31,998 nucleotides of DNA from JAKJBL01 sp964461335 (GCA_964461335.1 CAYWTY010000015.1:1-31998); one strand, 5' to 3'; positions 6,113 to 14,874 are shown, numbered from the stretch's first letter. Program-made: numbers and translations. The notes: a model not told the origin generated them from the letters alone.

Positions 6113-8269
6113 ATGAAGCGTGTTTATTTAAATGCGGCACTTCTGTTTTCATTTTGCCTTCTTGGAGCGTTTTCTTCAGGGTGCGCAATGTTCTCGCCTG
6201 TTGATGCTTGCGGCAAGTTCCTTAAGCATATAGAGCGCGGCGAGTATATAAAAGCATATTCCATGCTCCACTCATCTTTGCGCTACGATGAAAAGCAGCA
6301 AAAGAGTGATGAAGCAGCAAATAGAGCGCAGCCTGAAAAGCGTATTTCAGAAGCACAATTTGAAACGCGCTATAAGGCAATTTTTGAGGCGCTTAAAATA
6401 GAGGGGTTTTCGTTTACTCTCCTTAGTGCAACTGAAGGGGATGCTATTTGCGTTTACGACTATTCGCTTACATACGAAAGCGAGTATTTCCAAAATGAGC
6501 CAATGCGCTTTCGCATGGTTATTAGGCGTGAGGATGAACGCTGGGCCGTAGAGTGGCACCCATCGCTTATTCTGCCTGAGCTTGAATGGGGGGATACTGT
6601 GCGCATAAGCACGCTCCCTGCAAAGCGCGGCGAGATTCTCTCAGACGGGGTTATATATGCGCAAACCGTAAACGCTGTAAGCATACTTGCAGTACCAGCT
6701 AAAATTACAGACAGGGCGCAGTTTATCCGCCAGGCAAGCCTTCTGCTTGAGCTTCCGCAGGAAGGTATTTCCAAAGCGCTTACAAATGCAAAAGGCGAGT
6801 TTGTTATTCTTAAAACCTATTATCCTCACGAGTACAGCGAGCTTCTTGAAGATGAGCTTTTGCTCATCCCCGGCATATCAATAGATAAAGCAAATTTCGG
6901 CACATTAAGAAGCTATCCCCAAAGTGAAAGCCTTGCGCATATAATAGGATATGTGGGGCTTGCAAGCAAAGAAGAACTTGTTAAGCTTACAGGCTTTGAA
7001 GAGGGCAATGCCGCATATAATACGGACTCGCGCATAGGCAAGAGCGGGCTTGAGGCTGCATATGAAGTACAGCTTCGCGGTACGGATGGCAAGATGATTT
7101 TTATAAGCAGCGCTGATGGCATTGTTAAGCATGTGCTTTCGCGTATAGAAAGCCAAAATGGCCTTGATATTGAGCTTAGCATAGAGCCGGAGCTTCAAGC
7201 AAGGACTGAGGCGCTCCTTAAATACATCCTGTATGGGGATGATACTGCTGGTGCTGTTGTTGTGCTTGACCCTTCAAGCGGCAGGCTTCTTTCAATGGCA
7301 TCCTACCCATCGTATGACTTAAACATGTTTATAAAAGGCATAAGCGCTAGGGACTGGGAGGCGCTCATAAACAAGCCAAATTCACCAATGTTCAACAGGC
7401 TTACGCAGGGGCGCTACCCGCCTGGCTCAATCTTTAAGCCCTTTACTGCTGCTGCTGCACTTGAAAGCGGCGCAATGAGCGTCTCTACTGCCTTCCCGGA
7501 AAGAATAGAGCGCATAGAGGATGATAAATGGGTCCCAAGCGACAACGGCGAGTTTGGGCCTTGGGGCTATGCTGCAATAACGCGCGTTGCGCTAAGAAAC
7601 AGGCATAGCCCGCTCAACATGCATAATGGCATAATAGATTCCGACAATATTTATTTTGCCTATGCAAGCCTACGCACAGGTGAAACGCTTTTTAGCGAGC
7701 TTCTTCAAAAGGCTGGGCTTGATGAGCAAATGCCGTTTGAGCTTTCAGTTTCACCTGCACAGCTAAAAAATAAAGATACGATATGGTCAAAAATGCTCCT
7801 TGCGGAAAGCTCCTTTGGCCAGGGCGAGGTGCTTCTTACACCGCTTCATGCTGCTGTTGCATTCAGCGCGTTTGCAAACAACGGCAATATAATGGAGCCG
7901 TATCTTGTTAAGGGGCTTTATAGTACTAAGGGGAGAAGTTATGCTCCTGAATATCTTCACGAAGATACAGTATGGCTTAATAGCGCAATAAGCGCTGAGG
8001 CTGTACGCCTAATTGCGCCTATGCTTGAAGATGTAATAGTAAGCGGCACAGGCCATTCCTTGAACGTAAAAAATGCTGCAGGCAAAACAGGCACAGCGCA
8101 AATAGGCGCTGATAGAAGGCGCGAAATAAGCTGGTTTGTCGGTTACAGGCTTCGCACAACTAAGCCGCGGCTTGTGCTTGTAATGCTCGAGCTGCCTGCA
8201 AACAGCGAGGAGTTTTCAAAAGTTAAGTTTGAAATTGCAGCTGCACTTTTAAAAGAAGGGCAGCTTTAG
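6113..8269 (+). CDS. Lipoprotein class B penicillin-binding protein, MecA/PBP3-like
   Basis: A 718-aa peptidoglycan DD-transpeptidase. The N-terminus is a lipoprotein signal peptide with lipobox FSSGC (Cys about residue 24). Then come an NTF2-like MecA N-terminal domain (about 30-165), a PBP dimerisation domain (SERGEIL-like AKRGEIL onward, to about 370) and the transpeptidase domain. Catalytic motifs are SIFK at 439-442, SDN at 510-512 and KTG at 658-660. This is the order seen in B. subtilis PBP3 and MecA/PBP2a-type proteins, which often bind beta-lactams poorly; low affinity here is inference only. The ATG at 6113 is chosen over one 6 nt upstream for spacing from AGGGG. A -10-like TATACT lies at 6075-6080 without a clear -35. 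LOG-family gene follows after 26 nt. Confidence 0.93.
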   Translation: MKRVYLNAALLFSFCLLGAFSSGCAMFSPVDACGKFLKHIERGEYIKAYSMLHSSLRYDEKQQKSDEAANRAQPEKRISEAQFETRYKAIFEALKIEGFSFTLLSATEGDAICVYDYSLTYESEYFQNEPMRFRMVIRREDERWAVEWHPSLILPELEWGDTVRISTLPAKRGEILSDGVIYAQTVNAVSILAVPAKITDRAQFIRQASLLLELPQEGISKALTNAKGEFVILKTYYPHEYSELLEDELLLIPGISIDKANFGTLRSYPQSESLAHIIGYVGLASKEELVKLTGFEEGNAAYNTDSRIGKSGLEAAYEVQLRGTDGKMIFISSADGIVKHVLSRIESQNGLDIELSIEPELQARTEALLKYILYGDDTAGAVVVLDPSSGRLLSMASYPSYDLNMFIKGISARDWEALINKPNSPMFNRLTQGRYPPGSIFKPFTAAAALESGAMSVSTAFPERIERIEDDKWVPSDNGEFGPWGYAAITRVALRNRHSPLNMHNGIIDSDNIYFAYASLRTGETLFSELLQKAGLDEQMPFELSVSPAQLKNKDTIWSKMLLAESSFGQGEVLLTPLHAAVAFSAFANNGNIMEPYLVKGLYSTKGRSYAPEYLHEDTVWLNSAISAEAVRLIAPMLEDVIVSGTGHSLNVKNAAGKTGTAQIGADRRREISWFVGYRLRTTKPRLVLVMLELPANSEEFSKVKFEIAAALLKEGQL

Positions 8270-8295
8270 CGCTATTTTATATGGGACGGGGTATT

Positions 8296-8892
8296 ATGCT
8301 AAACCAAAAACATATTTGTATTTTTGCATCATCAAGCGAAAACCTTTCTCCGCGTTATTATACGCTTGCGCAGGAGCTTGGCAAACAAATTGCCTCAAGC
8401 GGAGCTGCGCTTGTTTTCGGCGGCGGCAGGCAGGGGCTTATGGGCGCTGCAGCAAGAGGCGCTGCACAAAACTCCGGCAGTATTATTGGCGTTGTGCCGG
8501 AACTTATGAATAAACCGGGCATACTTTATGAAGGCTGTTCTGAGCTTCACTCAACAAGCACAATGCACAGCCGAAAGCAATATATGGAAGAGCGGGCAGA
8601 TGGGTTTATTGCGCTCCCAGGCGGCTTTGGCACATTGGAAGAGCTCCTTGAAGTGCTTACGCTTAAGCAGCTTGGGTACCATTTTAAGCCTGTTGTAATT
8701 TTAAATGTTGATTGTTTTTTTGACCCGCTGCTTGAACAGTTTGAGCTAATATTTGCAGAGGGCTTTGCGCATACAGCGTTTCGCTCCCTCTACGAACTTG
8801 CGTACACTCCAAAAGAGGCTGTGCGCCTTATATTAGAACCGTCTATTGTTAAGCTCCCAAGCAAACTACGCGAATTAGAGGTGGGTATATAA
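8296..8892 (+). CDS. LOG-family (TIGR00730) nucleotide 5'-monophosphate phosphoribohydrolase-like protein
   Basis: A 198-aa Rossmann-fold protein of the LOG/lysine-decarboxylase-like family. GGGRQGLMG at 42-50, MHSRK near 91-95 and PGGFGTLEE at 108-116 are the family signature and active-site residues. Family members release the base from nucleoside monophosphates (cytokinin-activating in plants); the bacterial substrate is generally undefined. The ATG at 8296 is used because GGGG lies about 6 nt upstream, whereas the in-frame ATG at 8281 has no ribosome binding site. The stop codon overlaps the next start (TAATG), showing coupling. Confidence 0.9.
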   Translation: MLNQKHICIFASSSENLSPRYYTLAQELGKQIASSGAALVFGGGRQGLMGAAARGAAQNSGSIIGVVPELMNKPGILYEGCSELHSTSTMHSRKQYMEERADGFIALPGGFGTLEELLEVLTLKQLGYHFKPVVILNVDCFFDPLLEQFELIFAEGFAHTAFRSLYELAYTPKEAVRLILEPSIVKLPSKLRELEVGI

Positions 8893-9305
8893 TGAAAAAG
8901 GGTATCTCCCCTTCCTCCATGCAAAGCCATACGCATGCCCAGCACATTGTAATGGTCTGCGTTACGCGCCAGCGCACATGCGCAAGGCTTATTGAAGCAG
9001 GCGAAAAAACAGCAGCAGAGCGCAAGCTGCCTCTGCATGTTGTGCATGCTGTTAAAACAGGAGAAAATTTCCTGGGAAATGCAATTGAAGGCGAAGCGCT
9101 CGAATACCTCTTTACTGCAGCTCAGCTTGTAGGTGGGGATTTGGCAGTGCTTAGGGCAGATGATGTTGAGGCTGCGCTTGTAGATTATGCGCATGCTCAT
9201 GATGCAAGCGTAATTGTACTTGGCGCTTCGCCTACTAGTGAGGGCGAAAGCTTTGTAATGCGCATGCAAAGGCGGCTGCCCCATGTTAAAATAGAGATTA
9301 TTTAA
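8892..9305 (+). CDS. Universal-stress-protein/KdpD-USP-like protein
   Basis: A 137-aa single-domain protein resembling the USP-like domain of KdpD. HIVMVCVTRQRTCARLIEAG near residues 18-37 matches the phosphate-binding start of that domain, and the C-terminal DASVIVLGASP resembles the USP nucleotide-loop region. There is no sensor kinase part and no potassium transport gene nearby, so a stand-alone nucleotide-binding or stress role is only suggested. It overlaps the LOG gene by one base and uses GAGGTGGG within that gene as ribosome binding site. No hairpin terminator follows; a run of T occurs at about 9314-9320. Confidence 0.7.
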   Translation: MKKGISPSSMQSHTHAQHIVMVCVTRQRTCARLIEAGEKTAAERKLPLHVVHAVKTGENFLGNAIEGEALEYLFTAAQLVGGDLAVLRADDVEAALVDYAHAHDASVIVLGASPTSEGESFVMRMQRRLPHVKIEII

Positions 9306-9334
9306 TAAGACACCTTTTTTGGCTCTTAACATAG

Positions 9335-9372
9335 TTTCCATTTATTCGGCTATGGCTTATAATAACGCCATA
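9335..9372 (+). promoter_or_regulatory. Promoter of the DUF815 operon with inverted repeat around the -10
   Basis: TTTCCA (9335-9340), 17 bp, perfect TATAAT (9358-9363). Perfect 6-bp inverted arms TATGGC (9351-9356) and GCCATA (9367-9372) flank the -10 box and could form an operator or a melting-prone cruciform. Confidence 0.6.
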
Positions 9373-9395
9373 ACCACATAGGAGGGATAGTTAAG

Positions 9396-10787
9396 GTGCA
9401 CCAAGATGTAAACCCGCTTCTTGGCATTGTTGAGCTTCATACTTCAATGCATAGCCTTACTGTGCTGCGCCCCTGCCTTAACGATGCGCCAATGCAAAGC
9501 CTTATACGGCTTTTTAGAGCGCTTATTGATGGCAATGCGTTTAGTGCAGTAGACGAGTATCATAGCCTTACGCATGCGCTTTTAACGAGCTGCTGCCGCA
9601 GGGTAAGCGGGGACTTATTTCGCGATTATCTGCTCTATGTGCTTTTCGAAAAGGAAAACTTGTTTTCCTCCCTTGCAAGCCGCGGCATTTGGGATGAACC
9701 GCTTGCAGCTGCTTTTCGCCTTGACTTAAAGCGCATCGAACCCTTCTTAAGCCTTACGAGCATGGCTTTAAAGCAAATTATTGCAGAGCGATGCCGTGAA
9801 TTACGCCAAAAGCCGCGCAGAGAGAAGGATAGCCTTTCTGTGCTTTCAAGCGCAGTTTGGGGCGGCGGAAGCACGCGGCCGCTTCCAAACCTTAGTGAAG
9901 GGGAAGCAGCAAAGCAAAATCAGCAGCAGGTTATAGAGCCCCTGCCTTTATCGCTTCATGAAGACGACTGGCCGAGCTGGCGCTATGCAAAAGATGAACA
10001 TTTAGAGCCCTATGTAGCAGAAGCTGCACTTGAAGAGCTTTACAGGCGCCTTGAGCTAAAAGAGCCTGCAACCCTGCTTGACGATATTTGGAGCCTACAC
10101 GCAACATGCGGCACAGGGCGCTTTTTAAAAAGCCGCCTTTTTACGTTTGATAAAAGCGGCAGCTTAAAAGAACTCCCTTCAAGCATGTTAAAAGATGAGG
10201 ATTTTGCAACATTCTACGAAGTTGAGTCAGAGCAGCTTTTACACAATGCAATAAGCTTTATGCGCGCTGAGTATTATAGCAATGTGTTTATACATGGGGA
10301 GTCAGGTTCTGGAAAGTCTACGCTCGTCTTTAGGCTTGCTGTGGAGCTTCCTGAGCTTAGGGTCATATATTGCCCGCCCGGCTCACTAGGGAGCCTTATT
10401 AATGTGCTTGATGCGCTTTCTGCTGCACCGCTTCGCTTTGTTGTGTTTTTGGATGATTTTATTGAGGAAGACCCGCTTTGGCCAGCACTTCTTGCAGCTC
10501 TTTCTCCTATGGGTGTTTTTATGGAGAATATCATGCTTATAGCTGCCTCAAAAAGCAAAGCGGATGACTTTTTTACGCTTAAGCTTGAGCTTATGCCGCT
10601 CCAGCTTAACGAGTTCATTGACTTTGTAGAGCTTTTGCTCCTTAAAGCAGGCAAAGAACTCGACTTCCAGCTTATACGCAACGCATGCATAGATTATGCT
10701 GCGCAATCAGGCAAGAGCTGCAGCTCGCCCTTAACGCTTCGCGCCTCTAAGCTTGTTGTTTCACGCCTTTTATCAAGGGCGCTTTAA
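9396..10787 (+). CDS. DUF815-type AAA ATPase with long N-terminal extension
   Basis: A 463-aa P-loop ATPase. The C-terminal part (about 265-463) matches the DUF815 AAA family: Walker A GESGSGKST at 301-309, followed by a short segment ending in the Walker B stretch VVFLDDF, then a sensor-like IAASKSK. DUF815 proteins are uncharacterised ATP-binding proteins often near metabolic genes. The first 260 residues are helical with no recognised domain and include a low-complexity Gln/Glu stretch near 170-190. Translation starts at GTG (9396) with GGAGGG upstream and no better ATG. It probably heads an operon through the next three genes, since only short gaps without terminators follow. Confidence 0.8.
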   Translation: MHQDVNPLLGIVELHTSMHSLTVLRPCLNDAPMQSLIRLFRALIDGNAFSAVDEYHSLTHALLTSCCRRVSGDLFRDYLLYVLFEKENLFSSLASRGIWDEPLAAAFRLDLKRIEPFLSLTSMALKQIIAERCRELRQKPRREKDSLSVLSSAVWGGGSTRPLPNLSEGEAAKQNQQQVIEPLPLSLHEDDWPSWRYAKDEHLEPYVAEAALEELYRRLELKEPATLLDDIWSLHATCGTGRFLKSRLFTFDKSGSLKELPSSMLKDEDFATFYEVESEQLLHNAISFMRAEYYSNVFIHGESGSGKSTLVFRLAVELPELRVIYCPPGSLGSLINVLDALSAAPLRFVVFLDDFIEEDPLWPALLAALSPMGVFMENIMLIAASKSKADDFFTLKLELMPLQLNEFIDFVELLLLKAGKELDFQLIRNACIDYAAQSGKSCSSPLTLRASKLVVSRLLSRAL

Positions 10788-10828
10788 TAAGCCCAAGTTA
10801 ATTAAACCCTATTGAAAAGGAGACTAAA

Positions 10829-11791
10829 ATGGAAGAGTATACTTCTACACCCTACCCCAAGCTTGTGCGCGCTCCGCTAAAGCTTCGCGGTGTGTTCGGC
10901 ATAGCTTTTCAGCTCTACAAGCGCGGCTTTTTCCAAATGTTCCTTTTAACGCTTTTGCTTATTGGGCTTGCAGGTATGCTTATTTCTGCCCTGCCATTAT
11001 ACATGCTTAGTAACATGGGGGTTACAGACTTCTTTGAAAACGGCATAACGCAATTCGGCCAGCTTTCAAAAGAGTTTGACCCTGGCCGCATGCTTGGCGC
11101 AATTATGGGCGGGGGTGCGCTTTCAATGCTGCTCTCGCTTATATATGCGTTTTTACTAAGCCCTGCATACCTTGGAGCAGCCTTTATGGAAATGAACGAG
11201 CGTGCAGAGGGCAGGTGCGGCAGCTTTTCCCAGCTTTTGCGCTATGCTGTGCCAATTGGCTTTAAGCGCTTTTATACTACATATCTTTCGCTATTTTTAG
11301 TTTACCTTGGCGGCCAGATTGTAGTTAGCCTTATCTTTGGGTTGATTGGGGGCGTTTTCGCAGTTGCAGCAATTATTTCTGCTTCAAGCAACCTGAACAT
11401 AGTTGCATTTATTGTGATGGGCATAATTTTAGCGCTCCTTCTTATAGTTGCTATTACTGTACTCGTTGTTTTTATTTCACTCGTATACCCTGTTGCAGCA
11501 CATGAGGGCAAGCTTGCCTTTAATGCAGTTAAAAGAGCATTTACGCTTGCATCAAAGAACTTTTTTAGATGCTTTAGCGCAAACCTTCTATTTACGCTTT
11601 TGAGCATATTCGTAATGGCGCTCTTTATTTCGCCGCTCTTTTTATTTGGCGATATATTAAACAACTCGCTGCTGCTTGCTATTTTGAGCGGCCTTTCTGG
11701 GACTTTGCTCACCCCGTATGCTGCAGCATTTTATACTGCCTTGTATATTGACATCGCCTCGCGCGAAAATACTCCAATAGGGGCAGTATAA
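10829..11791 (+). CDS. Polytopic membrane protein of unknown function
   Basis: A 320-aa protein with a cytoplasmic N-terminus and about six hydrophobic segments (roughly 31-56, 92-117, 150-182, 192-222, 245-270, 278-305). Alternation of long Leu/Ile/Ala helices with few charged residues and the sequence AHEGKLAFNAVKRAFTLA between helices 4 and 5 resemble the DUF975/GDPDase-membrane-type proteins that are common but uncharacterised in Clostridia. No transporter motif was seen. A strong ribosome binding site (AAAAGGAGA) precedes the ATG. It lies 41 nt after the DUF815 gene and 26 nt before pepF, suggesting one transcript. Confidence 0.75.
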   Translation: MEEYTSTPYPKLVRAPLKLRGVFGIAFQLYKRGFFQMFLLTLLLIGLAGMLISALPLYMLSNMGVTDFFENGITQFGQLSKEFDPGRMLGAIMGGGALSMLLSLIYAFLLSPAYLGAAFMEMNERAEGRCGSFSQLLRYAVPIGFKRFYTTYLSLFLVYLGGQIVVSLIFGLIGGVFAVAAIISASSNLNIVAFIVMGIILALLLIVAITVLVVFISLVYPVAAHEGKLAFNAVKRAFTLASKNFFRCFSANLLFTLLSIFVMALFISPLFLFGDILNNSLLLAILSGLSGTLLTPYAAAFYTALYIDIASRENTPIGAV

Positions 11792-11817
11792 TAGAAATAC
11801 TATTTACGGAGGAAACT

Positions 11818-13605
11818 ATGTCCAAACTTCCAACACGAAAAGCAATAGAAGAAAATGCAAAATGGGATTTAAGCCCCCTTTTTCAAACAGATGAAGCTTG
11901 GGAGGCTGCGTTTTCTAAATGCAGCAGCCTCATTAAAAGCATACCAGAGCTTTCCGGCACTCTTTCTAAAAGCCCTAAGGGGCTTTACAACGGCCTTCTT
12001 GCCTCAAACGAAGTATCGCTTTTGCTTGAGCGGCTCTTTGTATACAGCAAAATGCGGCGCGATGAGGACAACTCGCTTGCAAAATATCAGGCAATGACTG
12101 ACCGCGCAATGCAGCTTAGCGTTGCGCTTAGCGCAGCTTCAGCATTTATGATGCCCGAGCTTCTTTCAATTTCTGATGAAACGCTTAAAGAGTGGAGAAA
12201 GCTGCCCGAGCTTTTAGAATACAGCCGCGTACTTAAAGACATTTCGCGTATGCGGCCGCATGTTTTAAGCGAAGGCGAAGAACGGGTGCTTGCTCTCTCA
12301 GGCGAGCCGCTTGCAGCTATGGACGATATATTCACAATGCTCAACAATGCTGATATAACATTTGGCACAATAAAAAACGAAAATAGCGAAAAAGTAGAGC
12401 TTACGCACGGCAACTACAAGGGCTTCATCGAAAGCAAGAACCGCTCTATACGAAAGTCTGCATATAAGACGCTTTATAGAGAATATCTCGGGCTTTCCAA
12501 CACGCTTGGAGCAACATATTCAGCAAGCGTAAAATCCGACATCTTCTTTAGCAGGGCGCGAAACCACAACAGCAGCCTTGAAGCTGCGCTTTTTTCAAAC
12601 AATGTGCCGCTTTCAGTTTATACAGGGCTTATAGAAGCAGTAGAAAGCCGCCTAACTTCACTTTCGGACTATCTTAAGCTAAGACGCGATGCGCTTAAGC
12701 TTAAAACGCTTCATATGTACGACCTTTATGTGCCAATTGTTGAAAAGACGCCTGCAAAGCTCCTTTACGAAAACGCAAAAGAGCTCGTTTTAGAGGGGCT
12801 TGCTCCGCTTGGCAGCGATTATTCAAATATGCTTGAACAGGCGTTTTCAAACAGGTGGATTGATGTTTACGAAAGCCGCGGCAAAACAAGCGGCGCATAT
12901 TCATGGGGCGCATATGGCTCCCACCCCTACATCCTTTTAAACTACCAGCCTGAAGCGGATTATGCGTTTACGCTTGCGCATGAGCTTGGCCACAGCCTGC
13001 ATACGCATTATTCTGATACTAACCTCCCCTACCAAGACGCACAGTACCGCATAATGTCAGCAGAGGTTGCATCAACAGTAAACGAGGTGCTCCTTACAAA
13101 GCATATGCTATCAAAAGAGCAGGACCAAGGGCTTAGGGCATATTTAATAAACCACTTCCTTGAGCAGTTTAGAACAACTGTATTCAGGCAGACCATGTTT
13201 GCTGCATTTGAAAAAGAGACGCATGCAATGAGCGAAGAAGGCATACCGCTTACAGTAGACTCTCTTAGCGCGCTTTATGCGAAGCTTAACAAAAAGTATT
13301 ACCCGGGTGTTGTTGTTGATGAGTATATTTCTATGGAATGGGCAAGGATTCCCCACTTTTACAACTCCTTCTATGTTTACCAGTATGCAACAGGGTTCTG
13401 TGCTGCTGTTGCAATTGCTAAGGGCATACTCGAAGGCAAAGGGCTAAACAGCTATTTAGACTTTTTAAAAAGCGGCTGTACGGATTATCCTATTGCGCTC
13501 TTGCAAAAAGCAGGAGTAGACTTAACAAAAAAAGAGAGCATTTTAACAAGCCTTGATGAGTTTACAAGCGCAATCTCGCTCTTAAGGGAGCTTCTGGGGT
13601 TATAA
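11818..13605 (+). CDS. pepF: Oligoendopeptidase F (M3B metallopeptidase)
   Basis: A 595-aa zinc peptidase of the PepF family, cytosolic, cleaving oligopeptides of roughly 7-17 residues. The zinc motif HELGH is at 388-392, with the third ligand Glu in SAEVASTVNE about 25 residues later, and the family N-terminal helical domain starts with AKWDLSPLF. The C-terminal SMEWARIPHFYNSFYVYQYA and the tail lining the substrate channel are complete, so the gene is intact and of normal length. ACGGAGG precedes the ATG. The next gene begins at the nucleotide after its stop codon. Confidence 0.96.
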   Translation: MSKLPTRKAIEENAKWDLSPLFQTDEAWEAAFSKCSSLIKSIPELSGTLSKSPKGLYNGLLASNEVSLLLERLFVYSKMRRDEDNSLAKYQAMTDRAMQLSVALSAASAFMMPELLSISDETLKEWRKLPELLEYSRVLKDISRMRPHVLSEGEERVLALSGEPLAAMDDIFTMLNNADITFGTIKNENSEKVELTHGNYKGFIESKNRSIRKSAYKTLYREYLGLSNTLGATYSASVKSDIFFSRARNHNSSLEAALFSNNVPLSVYTGLIEAVESRLTSLSDYLKLRRDALKLKTLHMYDLYVPIVEKTPAKLLYENAKELVLEGLAPLGSDYSNMLEQAFSNRWIDVYESRGKTSGAYSWGAYGSHPYILLNYQPEADYAFTLAHELGHSLHTHYSDTNLPYQDAQYRIMSAEVASTVNEVLLTKHMLSKEQDQGLRAYLINHFLEQFRTTVFRQTMFAAFEKETHAMSEEGIPLTVDSLSALYAKLNKKYYPGVVVDEYISMEWARIPHFYNSFYVYQYATGFCAAVAIAKGILEGKGLNSYLDFLKSGCTDYPIALLQKAGVDLTKKESILTSLDEFTSAISLLRELLGL

Positions 13606-14352
13606 ATGGCGTATTTAGAAACATGGCTAAGCTATGAGTGGCTTATTCAGGGCGAACCCTGCAGCTTCTATGTGGATACTTCATATGATGAGCCTGTTCT
13701 CGGGTATGAAACGCTCATATTCGTTGCGCTTGAAACTGATAGCTTAAAGGCGTTTTCAAAAGCAGAATCAGGCGAGCTAAAACGAACCGAAAAAAAGCTT
13801 AAAAAGGCGCTATTAAACGCTATTTATGTTGGCTATATAGAAACTTCAAACCTAAGGCAATATTATTTCTATGTTAAGGACGAAAATAGCAGCTTAGACG
13901 CACTTTCAAAACTTAAGGAGAAACAATCAAAGCTTGGCTTAACATTTGGCGCTGCGCACGAACCCGACTGGCTCACATACCACAGCCTGCTTTTGCCTGA
14001 CCAAGCAAAATACCAGACTGTGCTAAACAAAGAGCTTATAGAAAGGCTTACACGCTCAGGCGACAATATAAGCACAGTCCGCCGCCTTACCTTAATAATG
14101 TGCTTTAAAAGCGACCAGCTCAGGCTGCTCTTTTCAGAAAAGGCGCGAAAGGGCGGCTTTGCGCTTGGCGAGCCGAAGTTCCGCACTGAACTTGACTTAC
14201 CGCACAGTGTAAGCATACATTGCTTAAGCGCTTTAACTAAACCTGAAATAGATGCAATTACAACAAAAGCAATTTACCTTGCTGAGGCTTTTGACGGCGA
14301 ACTTTTGCGCTGGTCCTGCCCGCTAATGCCAAAGCGCAGCCCGCTCTCTTAA
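13606..14352 (+). CDS. DUF695 / RraB-domain protein
   Basis: A 248-aa soluble protein. The first 125 residues look like DUF695 (pattern W-x(n)-GEPCSFYVDTSYD followed by a strand-rich domain). Residues about 145-245 resemble the ribonuclease-E-inhibitor RraB fold, with ELIERLTRSGDNISTVRRLT and the closing LAEAFDGELLRWSCP. This two-domain arrangement is known from other bacteria; its role outside proteobacteria, which have RNase E, is unknown. The ATG directly abuts the pepF stop and only a weak GGGG is present upstream, so translation probably depends on coupling to pepF. It ends the operon; no terminator hairpin was recognised after it. Confidence 0.7.
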   Translation: MAYLETWLSYEWLIQGEPCSFYVDTSYDEPVLGYETLIFVALETDSLKAFSKAESGELKRTEKKLKKALLNAIYVGYIETSNLRQYYFYVKDENSSLDALSKLKEKQSKLGLTFGAAHEPDWLTYHSLLLPDQAKYQTVLNKELIERLTRSGDNISTVRRLTLIMCFKSDQLRLLFSEKARKGGFALGEPKFRTELDLPHSVSIHCLSALTKPEIDAITTKAIYLAEAFDGELLRWSCPLMPKRSPLS

Positions 14353-14480
14353 GCTTAGCTTTTACCTCCCATATTCTTCTATAATCCCTGCTTTTGACTC
14401 ATGAATTTACCTTTTTCGTCTTTTTTCGCACCTAAAAAAGAGATTAGCCCATGCAATGCAGGAAACTTTTTCTAAGTTGC

Positions 14481-14504
14481 AAATGCCTTTTAAAATGCCT
14501 TTTA
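14481..14504 (+). repeat. Perfect tandem 12-bp direct repeat
   Basis: AAATGCCTTTTA occurs twice head-to-tail with no spacer (14481-14492 and 14493-14504). It ends 6 bp before the first DnaA box, recalling AT-rich repeats beside DnaA boxes in replication origins. Confidence 0.9.
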
Positions 14505-14510
14505 GAATAG

Positions 14511-14540
14511 TTATCAACATTATGCACAGAGTTATCCACC
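14511..14540 (+). promoter_or_regulatory. Three tandem DnaA boxes (candidate oriC or DnaA control site)
   Basis: TTATCAACA (14511-14519), TTATGCACA (14520-14528) and TTATCCACC (14532-14540) lie in the same orientation. The second fits the TTWTNCACA consensus exactly; the others differ from TTATCCACA by one base each. Three boxes in 30 bp within a non-coding AT-rich gap is far from random expectation. No dnaA or dnaN gene is in the window, so origin function is a hypothesis. Confidence 0.65.
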
Positions 14541-14844
14541 GATACCAGAATTAGCGGCTTGTTCGTGCACAATCCTTGTTCATTAAACTTCTGTTTTTGA
14601 ACAGGTATAGGATAAGCGCTATATAAATGCTTATACATTTAACACATATGCGCAGGAGTTCTTGCAAACACAGAAATTCAATCAAGTTTTTTAATTTGCT
14701 TAATGCCTGCCTAAGCCTTTTTACAAAATAGCATGCTTCTGCTCCGCTTAAATTTTAGGACTAACTCTTATAAATTTATTTCAGGTGGATTTGCTCATTA
14801 ACCGTATTTATAGCTTCTATTTATGGCTTATATGCTTGCTAATT

Positions 14845-14874
14845 TTGCATTTTACCTGCTGTTTGTGCTAAAAT
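14845..14874 (+). promoter_or_regulatory. Probable promoter of the DUF5711-like/cvpA operon
   Basis: TTGCAT (14845-14850), 18-bp spacer, TAAAAT (14869-14874). It is the best match upstream of the gene pair on the plus strand. Confidence 0.4.

Noticed and set aside
14444..14638. A 64-codon minus-strand reading frame covering the DnaA boxes
   Set aside because: No ribosome binding site and no protein-like composition; the tandem repeats and boxes are a better explanation.
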